A stretch of DNA of 62,000 bases from NCBI GenBank assembly GCA_037447655.1, contig JBBHKE010002252.1, positions 38,142 to 100,141 of the forward strand. The letters run 5' to 3'. Of the stretch, positions 22,419-33,410 are shown piece after piece. The notes beneath the pieces were generated by a model. It worked only from the letters and a program-made list of their open reading frames with translations. It was not told the origin of the DNA and ran no database searches. This stretch comes from Zygnema cylindricum. Lineage: Eukaryota > Streptophyta > Zygnematophyceae > Zygnematales > Zygnemataceae. Each line of letters begins with the position of its first letter. Position 1 is the stretch's first letter. A program made the translations under genes and the position numbers.

Positions 22419-24404
22419 GTGGAGCTTCTTCTCGACGAGAAACTAGGGGAGAGAGAGATCCCTCAGAAACAAAAGTGTGCTCTTGGAGCCATTCAAGAAG
22501 CTCCACAGGAAAGATGTATTAGCTATTCAGGTGCATCCATGCATATGTGTCGTGACACGCACCTCTTCACTAAGTTAAGAAAGATCCTTACGGTAAAAAT
22601 AAAGTATGGGGATGGGAGAGTAGTTACCACATATCTAGTGGGTTCGGTAGATCTGAAAGTTTTAGTGGAGGGTAAGACTTCTATACTCACCTTCTCAAAT
22701 GTGCTCTACATTCCCCAGCTGAGTAAAAATCTTGTGTCTACTTCTATATTAGATGAAAAGGATTTTGATACCTTCACTAGAAAGGGAGTCTTTACAGCTA
22801 AGCACGGAGATGAAGTCTACTTCACAGCAGATAAAGGTAGCTAAGAAATGTTTAAGCTTAACCTGCGTAATGAAAAGAACAGTGCCTACTATGGTGGTGT
22901 CCCGAGCTTGATGATCTAGCATAAGCGGTTGGGGCATGTGCGTTTAGATAGGCTAAGGGAAATGAAGAAGGTGGGTGTGGTAGAAGGCATTCAGTTTGGG
23001 GAAAATAAAATGATGGATGATTGTAGTGGCTTTGCCCAAGGTAAGGCTCATAAACTTCCCTTTCCCAATACTGCCACATATAGAGGTGAGAAAGTACTAG
23101 ATCTGGTCCACACAGATATCTGGGGACCAGCAATAGTACCTTCGGTTGGGGGGAAGAGGTATATGCTGACAATTACTGATGATTGGTCCAGATATTCTAG
23201 AGTCTACTTACTGAAAACAAAGTCTGAAACACCAAAGTACTTCAAAGAATACCAAGTCTGGAGTGAAAAGTTGCACGGAACCCCCATTAAGAGAATAACA
23301 AGTGATAATAGGGGAGAGTACACCTCTAACCAGTTTGAAGAATACTTGAGAGATGAGGGAGTTCAGCATTAGAAAATTGTACCGAATAATCCAGAACAAA
23401 ATGGGGTAGCTGAGAGGTTGAACTGCACTTTGGGAGATAGTGTGTGTAGTATGTTGGCAGATAAGAATATAGGAAGAAGATTTCGGGCAAAAGCCATGAA
23501 CTCTGCTAACTACATTAACAATAGAGTCCTCACTACAGCCGTCAAAGTAATGACACCTTAAAAGAGATGGGTTGGAAGGAAACCGGATATTTCTCACTTG
23601 AAAGTATTCGGTAGTCAAGTTTCCAATCTTGACACAGATAAGAAAAACTGGAAACTAGATACTAAAGGAAAACCGGGATATTTTGTGGGATACGATGAGG
23701 ATGTCAAAAGATATAGAGTCTATGACTCAGCTAAACAAGATATTGTTCTGGTAAAGCATTTAGTTGTCATGGATGAAAGGAAGTCATTTGATCCTTTTAA
23801 ATACACCAAAAAAATCAGAATCATTTTTGAGTCCAAGGGTGAGGATGACTTAGATCTTCCCACAAAGGACACAAGTGAAAACGTGATCGCAGATTCAGGG
23901 GAGATCCAAGATGGGGGGAATATACCGGGATCTCCTCATATTTTTACACACTCTGAGGAGAGAAAGGAAGAGGAGCCAGAACCGGTTTTTATGGATAGGG
24001 GAGCTGATAAGAGAGTGCAGAGGAATCCAAGACTTCCCTCCATTCAAGCTTCGGACTTCGAGGGAGGATGGAGGAGCAGCAAAAGACTACAAGATAAACA
24101 GGCTGCTCACCAGGTAACAAAGTTATCTCACCCAGATGAGCCTCAGTTATACACGGAGGCAATGGACAGTCTTGAGAAAGACCGATGGGTCAGAGCTATA
24201 AATGATGAGATGGCTTCCATCATGGAAGTGAATACTTGGGAGCTAGTGGACTGCCCTCCAGACAGAAAACCTATCAGGTGCAAATGGGTATTTAAACTAA
24301 AGATGAACCCAGATAATACCATTGAGAGATATAAGGCTCGGTTGGTAGCAAAGGGGTTCACCCAAAAACAAAGGATAGATTTTGAGGAAACTTTTGCTCC
24401 TGTG
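22419..24404 (+). pseudogene. C pol: protease, integrase, RT start; degraded and truncated
   Basis: The protease active site is degenerate (YSGASMHMC; the catalytic Asp is replaced by Tyr). The integrase zinc finger keeps H-x4-H (HKRLGH), but the second Cys of C-x2-C is Phe (CSGFAQGK). Integrase core residues are visible in DLVHTDIWGPA, TSDNRGEYT and NNPEQNGVAERLN. The GKPGYFVGYDEDVK and VKHLVVMDE linkers follow, then RT start WELVDCPPDRKPIRCKWVFK and VAKGFTQ, ending at EETFAPV. Stops lie at 22843, 22918, 23371 and 23560. The catalytic YVDD is absent because of truncation. Confidence 0.9.
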
Positions 24405-24994
24405 TGAAACTCTGAGACCTCCATAAGTCCTCAGAGTGGACAGCTTCCAAGAAGCCTCTAGGATAATCCTGGCCCCTTTGTGTTTAAGCAAAAATAAATG
24501 CCACCCTGGCAGACAAAAACTCTGACCAACTTCACCCCTGTGAAGACAAGACTCCCGTGAGTCGATAGCAAAAAGAATCTCTGAATTTGCTCCCCTGAGG
24601 AGTAAGTTACGGAGGGTCAAAGTTGACCTTTTGTACAGAAGCTATTTGGGAGAGGGGGTCCTATCTTCTAATTTTTCTAAGTCTTGTCTCTCTCACAGAC
24701 TCTATCTACTGATGTACGGAACCAATCAGAATTGAGTTCCGTACGCAAAAGTACAGCTACCGGTGTACTTTATGTACGATATTGTACGACATGGCCAAAA
24801 TGTCGACACATGTCAAATCCGGATTCGGTGCCATAATCTCCGGAGATTCCACAATCCAACGGAATTTCGCCACGCGTCATCCGATGTGGCGATGGCCACA
24901 AACCGCCGAAATCTTCCTCCGCGATCTCGGCGCTAATCCCGGCCGTCCGATTAAATTCGGCTTTAATCGTAGCCGTAATAAATACATGCGCGGT

Positions 24995-25018
24995 ATTTGT
25001 TTCATTTACGAAACAAAT
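24995..25018. promoter_or_regulatory. LTR palindrome (9-bp stem) in S2
   Basis: atttgtttc-atttac-gaaacaaat, with a direct gcgcggta on both sides. Confidence 0.7.
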
Positions 25019-25166
25019 GCGCGGTACTGATTTTTGTCCGTACCGTAAGTCGTACATTATATATTACTGGATCTATGTATCCCGTAATTCATTTCAGTTA
25101 AATGGTTTGTCGCACGTATACATATTTAAATAACTATCAAACTATATACCATGTATCATTACTATT

Positions 25167-25240
25167 AGACTTAACGGCTAAGGCTAACGGCTATTTCTAT
25201 CTGCCGGCCGGGAGGTACAAGGATCAAATCCTGCCGGCGC
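25167..25240 (+). other. tRNA-like module in S2, antisense to the LTR
   Basis: gacttaacggctaaggctaacggc (A-box-like region) followed by the B-box-like ggatcaaatcc at 25221-25231 in a ccggc..gccgg-flanked stem. The orientation is opposite to the LTR. Confidence 0.6.
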
Positions 25241-25451
25241 CACATACCTTTTAATTAAACAAACAAACCCTTATATAAAATTCCCGTAAACCTCAGGATA
25301 GCCGAGGTAAGCATGGCTCTAGCTTCCTCTCCAATTTCTCAGTGACTGCGACAAGTTTGAGAGTTGGAGAGAGAAGTTAGAGATAGATTGCCTCGACTTC
25401 TATATATCTTTTCAGACCTAGAAAATACTAATAAAACCATTAGTTTCTACA

Positions 25452-25958
25452 TGCTCAAGGTAAAGCACACAGGTTACCATTCCCAAAGACTGTCACCTAT
25501 AACGGAGAAAAGATCGTAGATTTAGTACACACAGATATTTGGGGCCAGCCAGAGTGCCATCACCCGGGGGGAAGAGATTTATGATGACTATCACCGATGA
25601 TTGGTCTCGGTATTCCAAGGTGTATTTTTTGAAAAATAAGTCAAAGGCTCAAGAATGTTTTAAACAATATAAAGCATGGAGTGAAAAACTCCATGAAACC
25701 TCAATCAAGAGAGTAAGGAGTGACAATGGTGGAGAGTATACCCTAACCAATTTGAGGATTTTTTGAGAGAAGATTGAGTGAAACACCAAAAGACAGTTCC
25801 TGAAAATCTTGAGCAAAATGATGTTGCTGAAAGATTAAATAGAACACTGAGTGATAGTGTTAGGAGTATGTTGTCAGATAAGAAGAAAGGAAAGAAGTTT
25901 TGGGCCAAAGCAATGAACTGTGCAAATTATCTCAATAATAGAGTTCTTACTTCAGCAG
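25452..25958 (+). pseudogene. D: copia integrase fragment
   Basis: Starts in the zinc-finger tail (AQGKAHRLPFP equivalent) and continues through the integrase core with TDIWG, GKRFMMTITDDWSRYSKVYF, VRSDNGGEYT and LEQNDVAERLNRTLSDSVRS, ending at NNRVLTSAV. Frame breaks near 25540 and 25765. It is closest to element E. The fragment is cut on the left by S2 and on the right by insertion of element A (TSD agcag at 25954-25958). Confidence 0.85.
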
Positions 25959-26154
25959 TGTTGAAATTTATGTATTTTCTAGGTCTGTATTGGAAAAATA
26001 AATAGAGTAAGTCAGCAAAGGCAGCCTGCTTCTTGCTCAAATCTCTCCGGTCCCCATACTTGTTTCAGTCATTGAAGACTAGAGAGAGAGCTAAAGCCAT
26101 GGGTGTCTAAAGAGGATAGGCTAATCGGAGTTTGTGGCAAAATAGATATGCCAG

Positions 26155-26240
26155 AATCAGGATTTGATCCTGGTACCTACCATCCTATAATAGCCATTAG
26201 TTCTAGTCTATAGCTTGATTCAACGATGGCATGTGTAGGG
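26155..26240 (-). other. tRNA-like module 1 in A LTR, antisense
   Basis: Minus strand: ctatagactagaactaatggc followed by ggtaccaggatcaaatcctg, a B-box-like sequence (26160-26170) inside a 5-bp T-arm-like stem. Confidence 0.6.
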
Positions 26241-26310
26241 TACAATAGGTATTTATAAGTGTAGAAGTAGATAATTCTAACAAACTAACAAATAACCAAA
26301 AAATGCTCTA

Positions 26311-26375
26311 GACGATTTGAACCAAGGTCTATAGATATATTTGTAGAGGTAAGCCTTAACCAATAAGGCGTTAAC
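26311..26375 (-). other. tRNA-like module 2 in A LTR, antisense
   Basis: Minus strand: gccttattggttaaggc (A-box-like, 26353-26369) and ggttcaaatcg (B box, 26313-26323) 30 bases apart. It is the better tRNA match of the two in this LTR. Confidence 0.65.
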
Positions 26376-27171
26376 AAAACAATAGACGTATTAGGTTTCA
26401 AAAGTATATAAACCTTGACGCAGAGGCTAGTTAACACCAGACTAACGAAGAGGAACAATTCATGCATATACGCAAATCTCAACCGTGTAAAATATGTTTT
26501 GATCTGACGGCCGACATTGTAGCCGCCACAGGAAGTGAGCTTTTGGCAGCATTCGGAGATAGCGTCACGCGGTGCCACGTGGCGCCACGTTATTTGATAT
26601 TAGAGAAGATGGGAAGAGGAACCATGGCTCCCGATTTGACAGGTGTCACCTTGTAGACCTTGTCGTACAATGGACGTACAATAAGTAAATCGCCCATTGT
26701 ACCTTCTTGTACTTTATAGTGTTCCTATTGGACTATGGTTTAGTAGTAGGTAGTCGTGAGTAGGCAGACCAAGACTTAGTGATATTTAGGTACCTCTCTC
26801 TAAGAGAGCTTCTAACTATAAAGGTCATCTTTGACCAGCAATAACTTAATGCTCGGGTGGGCAAATTCAGTGATTCTTTTTGCTGCGGACTCAGGGGAGT
26901 CTAAGCTACACAGGGGTGTAGTCGGTCAAAGTCTTTATGTACCAGGGTGGCACTTATTTAGTGGGAAAGTCAAAGTGGGGAAAATTGTCCAAAACACATA
27001 TTCAAGCTTTGCATTATGTGGTGGAACTAAGCACACAGAAGGTCTTCTCTTCACTAGGGTGAAGGTGTATTAGGGTTCTAATTTTCAAGGGATAATTTAT
27101 TTAGGGTTTATATCACCTTGGGGTCGGCACTATCTAGATTAACTTCTTTTGGATCTGCGATTCTGTGGGCA

Positions 27172-29006
27172 ATGGAGCCCATAGAATTTCAGGTTATGGG
27201 CCCACCATCTAGAGTGCCTATGTTTAATGGAACAGACTTCACTTATTGGGAGTTTACGATGGAGGGATTGCTTTTCGAGAAGCACTTATGGGGAATTGTT
27301 TCGGGACAAGAAAGGTTTCCCCCACCAGGCTTTGGAGGAACTCAATATGGAAATTCATCTGGGGCTGCACAGAAAACCAACCGGAGTTCATATGCAAAGG
27401 AACGTGAAGGAAAAATCATTGCCATGGAAGGGGATAAATGGGAGAAGGGAAAAGGAACACCGATGGTGAGGGGAGTTAAGCTCTCGACTATGGTTCCACT
27501 TGTAGGGGTTACAATTAAAACTGAAAAAAGTGACATTAAAATCAGGGAGTATAAAAACACCATAGCAAAAAATCTCATACTTAGAAACGTATCTAAGGCT
27601 ATAGATATCACTCTTATAAATTTAACTAAGTGTTCAGAGATATGGGAAGCACTAAGTCAGATTTATAAGAGTGAGACTATTCAGAGGCAGCAATTAGTAA
27701 AACAAGAAATAGATGCCTATGTTTATAAAGGCAGTAGCATGATAGAATTTTGCAATGATATTGCTGCGCTATATGTTGAGCTTGCTAGTGCGGGATATAT
27801 AGAATCTGAGGAGAGGAAGATTAATACACTACTCATGAAACTCCCATATGAGTACGAAAACATCATTTGTCGTATGGAGGCAATGGATGGCTCCTCATGG
27901 ACTTGGAGAATTACCATTGGGATTATTCTTGTGAGGGAAAGCACTTAGGAGCTTCGTAGGGGAAGTGACAGAGTGAATGCATTTATAGCTGGTGGTGATT
28001 GGCGGAAGCGTGATGAGAGGATTGGCGGTGACGAGCGGAAGCGTGCTGAGAGGAAGAAAGACAAAGGTAAACCTTATCGCAACTTTGGTGGAAAGAGAGG
28101 GAGAGGAAAAGAAAAGGGAGCTTTGAAAAAGGGTGTTTGTTTTTTTTTGTAGAGAACCGGGTCACTATATGGAGGAGTGTCCTTGTTTGGAAGAACTTAG
28201 AAGTTGGAATGTGAAAGAGGAGGAAGAAGGGGAAGAGGAGAAAGAGGATGAAGAAATTTTGGAGCTTATTCACATCGGTAGAATGGAGAAGAGAGAGAAG
28301 TACACAGAAATTACACGAAAGCAACGATGTGCTTTTGGAGGTATAAGGGAAGTTAAGGGAAGAGAGGTACTTGAGGGAGTTAGAAATGATGAGGAAGTCA
28401 AGGAGTGTAGAAAGTATGACTTAGAAATGAGAAAGTCAGATCTAGGATACATAAATGAAAAAGGGAAAAATAAAAATAATGAGGATAATTCTATAAATAT
28501 TTGGGAAACAGAAAACTGGTTGGAAAGGGAAACTTCAACGGATTTGGAGAAAAGGGGAGAAGTAAAACTAGAGGGGGTTTAAAGGATAGGGGAGAAAAGA
28601 AATATTTAATGAAAAGTTTAGGGGAGGAGAAATGCTCTTTGGGAATCATTATAGAAAGTGATAGTGGAAAGAATTCCATGGGAAAGAGTGAGGAAAGTTC
28701 AAAAATCTGGGTGAGTATCATGGATAAAAATATGAGTTCAGAAGATGTAGATTTTATGAGGAACTTAGTGGGGCTCTTGATATAACGATAAATTTGGGGG
28801 GTAATGGTTTTGACATCACTAATGGGAGTGATGCCATTTATGAAGGTGTGCCTATAAAAGGGTTAGCATCTGGGTGTGTGTTGAAGATTGGAGATGGGGC
28901 TCGTTTTTTGAATTGCAAGAGGGAAATCAGATTCTGTGTGGATGGAAAAGAGATGAGTGGGACAAACTCTTTGCTTGGATTTATGGAAAATGGTATGCTT
29001 AATTAA
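27172..29006 (+). pseudogene. A gag with RNase H remnant, frameshifted
   Basis: ATG at 27172 in the LTR gives MEPIEFQV, reading through the PBS into MGPPSRVPMFNGTDFTYWEF. Capsid segments follow (NLILRNVSKAID, YKSETIQRQQLVKQEIDAYV, LPYEYENIICRMEAMDGSSW). A stop at 27946 and a frameshift in a T run at about 28135-28150 break the CCHC knuckle (CFFCREPGHYMEEC). A Glu/Lys-rich linker and another frame change lead to a degraded RNase H tail (GLASGCVLKIGDGA, 28794-29006). Role: particle protein. Not functional here; B is the better-preserved copy. Confidence 0.82.
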
Positions 29007-29196
29007 ATGTGCGATCAGCAAGATGGAATGTTTATTTCAGCTCATCTAATGGACCTTTTAAAATACGAGAGTATTCACTTAAAGTTTTATGAGGAGAAAA
29101 GAAAGAAGAAAAAGAAAAGAAGAAAAAAAGAAAAAAATATTTTATATATATTTTTAGTGGGAGTTGAAAAGAAAGTAGACTAGAAAATAAGAGGAA

Positions 29197-29502
29197 TGTT
29201 GAAATTTATGTATTTTCTAGGTTTGTATTGGAAAAATAAATAGAGTAAGTCAGCAAAGGCAGCCTGCTTCTCGCTCAAATCTCTCCGGTCCCCATACTTA
29301 TTGCAGTCACTGAAGACTAGAGAGAGAGCTAGAGCCATGGCTGTCTAAAGAGGATAGGCTAATCGTAGTTTGTAGCAAAATGGATATGCCGGAATCAGGA
29401 TTTGATCCTGGTACCTACCATCCTATAATAGCCATTAGTTCTAGCCTATAGCTTGATTCAACGATGGCATGTGTAGGGTACAATAGGTATTTATAAGTGT
29501 AG
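29197..29502 (+). repeat. A 3' LTR, left part
   Basis: Repeats 25959-26264 almost exactly (tgttgaaatttatgtattttctagg onward), and stops at the TSD tgtag (29498-29502) of solo LTR S1. Confidence 0.9.
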
Positions 29503-30692
29503 TGTTGAAATTTAAGTATTTTCTAGGTCTAGAGATTGTAAAATAAAAAGGCAAAAAGGGGACACTGACAACCTACCTCTAACTCTTCACTCAAGTCCCC
29601 ACACTTGTCGCAGTCACTAAAGACATGAAGAGGAGTTAGATCAATGGCTGCCTAGGCTGTCCAAAGTGGACAAGAAGGCAATTCTTGATAGAGTTATCTA
29701 AAAGGAGTGACGGACCCACGATTTGATCCTGATACATGCCATCTGTCAATCTAGCCGTTCGCTTTAACCAACAAGTCTAAATACAGTGCTAGAGTACAAT
29801 AGGTTTGAAAGATATTTATATTTGTACACGTAGTCTAGTTCGTCTAACGGAAATAGATACGTAATGCATAGATACAGTTTTGTATATTACAGAGTACGAT
29901 TTAATGTATTGTATGAAATGGATACCGCGCAATTGTTTCGAACACGAAACAAATATCGCATGTATATTTTCAACGGCTACAATTGTATCCGGTTTGATCG
30001 GACGGCCACGATAAACACCGCTATCACGGATTATGTACTTTTGGCGTTTTGAGTCATCGCCACGTCATATGATAGGTGGCGTGACAATGTTGGATTGCGG
30101 CGACTCCGGAGATTGCGGTAACAAATCCGGCTATGACAAGTGTCGACATTTTGGCCATGTTGTACAATGGCCGTACAAAAAGTACACCAGCGCCTAAACT
30201 TTTCTGTACGACACACTAATTTGATTGGTGCCGTACTTCAGTATATAGAGTTTTAGAGAGGGAATAGGACTTAGAAAATTTTGGGTAAGTAGCTGCCTCT
30301 CCCAAAGAGCACCTTGTATAAATGGCAAACTTTGGCCAGCCATAACTATCAATTTAATTGACCATTTTCAGTGATTCTTTTTGCTGCAGACTCAGGGGAG
30401 TCCAGGCTACACAGGAGTGTAGTCGGATAGAGGTTTTGTCTGCCATGGTGGCTGCATTTCTAAGGGAAAGTGAAAGTGGGTGAATGTGTCCAAATCTCAT
30501 ATTCTAATTTTCCATTCTATGGTGGAACTGAGCACACAGAAAGTGTTATTTCACAGGGGTGAATCTATATTGGGGTTTTGACTGTCAAGGGGTTAGTCAT
30601 TTGGGTTTATATCAAGTTTGGAGTTGGCACTATCTAGATTAGCTTCTATGGATCTGCATACTCAAATGGCCAATGGAGGTCTCAGAGTTTCA
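29503..30692 (+). mobile_element. S1: solo copia LTR (1190 bp), TSD tgtag
   Basis: tgttgaaatttaag...agagtttca flanked by tgtag at 29498-29502 and 30693-30697, inside the 3' LTR of A. It contains an antisense tRNA-like module (29711-29790: B-box-like ggatcaaatcg, A-box-like ttgttggttaaagc), a near-perfect palindrome (29931-29954), TATAAAT (30317-30323) and the R-region hairpins. It is of the B subfamily by its end (ctctagatt...gtctcagagtttca). Confidence 0.93.
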
Positions 30693-30697
30693 TGTAG

Positions 30698-30844
30698 AAG
30701 TAGAGAATTCTAACAAACTAACATATAACCAAAATATGCTCTAGACCTGATTTGAACCAAGGTCTTTACATATATTTGTAGAGGTAAGCCTTAACCAATA
30801 AGGCGTTAACGAAACGATAGACGTATTGGGTTTTAAAAGTATAT
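30698..30844 (+). repeat. A 3' LTR, right part (truncated)
   Basis: Continues the A LTR after S1, including a copy of tRNA-like module 2, and ends at gtatat where the gypsy LTR starts. Confidence 0.85.
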
Positions 30845-31333
30845 TGTAAAAGGGACAAGAATTATAGGTCACACAATACACCACCATGCACAGCGGAAAG
30901 CTCCAAGATCTCCCGTAGCAACAGCAGGCGCACACAGCAATAACAGACAAGATTGCGCTTGATTACTCAAGAGAGGATTACAAGATTCGGCGCTCGCTTC
31001 GAAGGTCTACCCAAAGAGTCTGTCTCGTACTACGTCTGTCTCACTATTTAAACTAACTGCTAATCAACCCAATAGTGTACAAATGTACACGTGGACCTTC
31101 GCGGTCAACCGAGATCTATCCACAATATTCTTCTAGAACTATACGGTAAAATCTACTTTCCGCGGCGTTGCTATACTGCTACGCTGCGTTGCTATGCTGC
31201 GCTACGTTATTCTACTAAGTTGTTATGCTGCTATGTTGCGCTAATCTGGAATCGCAGCTGCGCTGCTCTGCAACCGCAACTATAGCAGCCTACTTTCTAG
31301 CCACTAAGTACTCAACCTTGTAACCTTGTTACA
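30845..31333 (-). repeat. G2 LTR (489 bp)
   Basis: Shares with 51065-51556 the start tgtaaaagg, caccatgcacagcggaaa, the core gtacacgtgga..ggtcaaccgagatct, the GTTGCTATGCTGC minisatellite-like stretch (31165-31280) and the end ctaagtactcaa..tgttaca. Confidence 0.88.
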
Positions 31334-31586
31334 GTGCCTCCCACTAAGGATTCAGTGTCCCGCTGAATTTTGCTCACTTTGGGTACTGTAATTTCCGGAG
31401 TATGCCTTATGTCTCCTCACGATACTCCTCGAATTCGTGTTGTACGGTGTCAAGTTGATTCTAAAGCTGCTCGCAACGTGTCTCCAGCAGCGCAATATGA
31501 TGGTCCCCCGCTGCCAGGCGCCTCCGAGTGATTCGCTCCCGAACCCGGTCCTCCACTTCCTCTGGTGCCTCCGCTGTTGCCTCGGG

Positions 31587-32657
31587 TTACGTCGGGGCGA
31601 TCGCCGGTACAGATCCTTCTAGTGTAGAGGATTGTGGCGATTCGGGTTCCTCGGCTTGATGTTCTCCCTCCCCCACCCCCTCTGCCGGTTCCCTCCGTGG
31701 TACTTTCCTTAATTTGAAGGACATGTGTTTCCTGGCGGCTCGAGTCCGCTGCAGAGCGTTCTTTCGGGCCAACTTGATTGCCCGTACCTCGGGTGTAACC
31801 TCCGCCCGGGAGATGATGTCATGAAAACGTACATCCCACGGGTGGTAACGGCGGAGTAGCCCGGGAACGTGCACCTTGTACCGATAGTTCTCTTCGACTA
31901 CCTCCACAAATGGCAGGGCACGACGGTTTAGTTGTACATAACCCTTATGGTTGTTCCCCAAGTCCTTCGTCCTCATGAAATTCCAGGCTGGGTATGACGG
32001 CACGTCGGCGGGGATATAGATAGGGTCCCCAAGTTTTCCTGTGCGCCACGTTGCATGCCACTCCGAAGGGTCCTAGTACAAGCGCTTGGCGAAGCTGAAA
32101 GTAGGGTCCGGATGCCGAGTGTCCATAGGAGATAGAAAGAGATAATCGGGGATTTCTTCCTCCTACTCGCTTTCCCTGTTCGTGTCCCCTCTTTCCCTTC
32201 CGAGGAGGAATACCTCGTCATCACTAGGGTATTGTGCTTCCGCCTTCTTCTCCGAGCTTTTCGAGGACTGCTCGTCCGCGGTGCTCTCCTTATTAGGGTC
32301 CCTCATTACCTCCAGTTCGGAGGCGCGCTCATCAATTTGCAGGGGGGTCGGTTCCCGTTTCGGCTCCTCCGCATCCGAAATAACATGGTCTTCCTCATCC
32401 TCCTGATCCCCTTCCTGGATTAGGTTGTACTCAGGGTCTTGTGAATTTTCTGACCCCTCTCCTCCGCTGGTCTCCGCTGGGCCTGCCCCATAACTTGTTG
32501 TCTCCTCTGATTCAGGGACTGCCTCTCCCTCCCTCCTCCTGTCTTCCTCTACCATGGCCTTTGCCGCCTCTGACAATCTATCCGGGCGGGGTTCATCTCC
32601 TCGCCCTACTTGTACCAGTGTCCGTCTTTTTGGCGGTGGAGAAGACGATGATGCCAT
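31587..32657 (-). pseudogene. unidentified ORF in G2 (about 355 codons, two stops)
   Basis: Starting at ATG 32657 the frame reads MASSSSPPPKRRTLVQVGRG, then an acidic Ser/Glu-rich region (DEEDHVISDAEE), then after two stops (near 32163 and 32073) a folded-looking segment: YLFLSPMDTRHPDPTFSFAK, GDPIYIPADVPSYPAWNFMR, YRYKVHVPGLLRRYHPWDVR. It ends with a basic helix. Beyond the final stop (31584-31586) a heptad-like stretch (RLAAGDHHIALLETRCEQL) continues towards the LTR. No match to gag, retropepsin, RT, integrase or chromodomain is recognised. It could be a post-pol ORF or a transduced gene. Also open upstream, without Met, to about 33110. Confidence 0.55.
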
Positions 32658-33110
32658 GGACGTTGTGGCGTCGGATAATTCTGGTAATGCGAGAAGGGAG
32701 GGTAAGCTGGTTGTGCAGAGTGAAGCACTCTCTAAGCTGCCTAGACTAGGCTGGGCGCGAGGGCGGATGGCGGCTTTATTACACAGGGTTGAGGGTTTCA
32801 CGTTTGGACTCTGTGAAGCGTCGTTGTGTGCGAGGGTATCGCAGCATCCAACATTTATAAAATTGCGCTGCTGTGGCGAAACCAAGAGTTCTTTGTCACC
32901 AATGTGGTGAAACACGATTGGGCCGTTGCGCTTTCCTGTCAGCGCAGCGGTGGCGCTGCGTTCCTCTGATGGTACCGTATCCATGTTGCGCTGCGGTGGC
33001 TGCGCCGCTATATCGCCGAAGTGAGGTAACCCCGTCGTTGCGTTTCTTCGCCGCGTTCCTAATATAATTGCGATGGTTGCGACACTGCGATTCGGTCCTT
33101 TGCCGCGGCC

Positions 33111-33407
33111 TAAAACTCTGAGACCTCCATTGGCCCTCAGAGTATGCAAATCCAAAAGAAGCTAATCTAGATAGTGCCGACTCCAAGTTGATATAAACCC
33201 AAGTGACTGACCCCTTGACAGTCAGAACCCCAATATAAATTCACCCCAATGAAATAACACTTTCTGTGTGCTCAGTTCCACCACAGAATGCAAAGTTAGA
33301 ATATGAGATTTGGACACATTCACCCACTTTGACTTTCCCTTAGAAATGCTGCCACCCTGGCAGACAAAAACTCTAACCGACTACACCCCTGTGTAGCATG
33401 GACTCCT
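33111..33407 (-). repeat. copia LTR fragment (3' end, reversed)
   Basis: Reverse complement of the last 300 bases of the B/S1-type LTR (actctgagacctccattggccctcagag...ctacacccctgtgtagcatggactcc). The terminal tg is mutated to ta. It breaks off in the middle of the R-region hairpin. Confidence 0.88.
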
Positions 33408-33410
33408 TGT

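Larger units (their letters stand above)
20400..24404 (+). mobile_element. C: copia element, 5' LTR to start of RT, 3' truncated
   Basis: LTR 20400-21397, PBS 21398-21410, then gag, protease, integrase and the first part of reverse transcriptase, ending abruptly at 24404 where a reversed LTR (S2) starts. The left edge interrupts the H2 5' LTR after atgacgtgcc. The RT catalytic motifs, RNase H and 3' LTR are missing. Many stops. Element C belongs to the same copia group as A, B and E. Confidence 0.9.
24405..25451 (-). repeat. S2: LTR of a copia element in reverse orientation (1047 bp)
   Basis: Begins tgaaactctgagacctcc and ends tagtttctaca. Read on the minus strand it has the group's order: tRNA-like module (B box ggatcaaatcc at 25221-25231), palindrome (24995-25018), inverted CCAAT and hairpins. 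The flanks ctgtg and tgctc do not form a target duplication. The left flank is RT of C and the right flank is integrase of a different copy (D), so this is more likely a recombination junction than a simple solo-LTR insertion. Confidence 0.85.
25959..27191 (+). repeat. A 5' LTR (1233 bp)
   Basis: tgttgaaatttatg...agaatttca. It holds two antisense tRNA-like modules, a TATAAAG box at 26817-26823, the ggactcaggggagtct hairpin (26887-26902) and ctacacaggggtgtag (26907-26922). Confidence 0.88.
25959..30844 (+). mobile_element. A: non-autonomous copia element (gag plus RNase H remnant), interrupted in its 3' LTR
   Basis: 5' LTR 25959-27191, PBS 27192-27204 (ggttatgggccca), interior to 29196, PPT-like aaaataagaggaa (29184-29196), 3' LTR 29197-29502 resumed at 30698-30844. 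A solo LTR (S1) splits the 3' LTR and the gypsy piece G2 cuts it at 30844. Inserted in integrase fragment D. Same family as B: gag with zinc knuckle, acidic linker and RNase H remnant, no protease, integrase or RT. Confidence 0.88.
30845..33110 (-). mobile_element. G2: 3' part of a chromovirus-type LTR element carrying an unidentified ORF
   Basis: The 3' LTR (minus) is 30845-31333 (tgtaaaaggg...cttgttaca), homologous to the G3 LTR at 51065-51556. On the minus strand it is preceded by a purine stretch agtgggaggca, as expected of a PPT. The interior to 33110 encodes no gag, protease, RT or integrase motif but one long unknown frame. The right edge is a junction with a reversed copia LTR fragment. 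The left flank is tatat; no matching TSD is visible. Confidence 0.75.

Noticed and set aside
25167-25240. True tRNA gene
   Set aside because: B-box stem is present but no complete acceptor and D arms; it recurs in every LTR, so it is a module of the retroelement and not a cellular tRNA.
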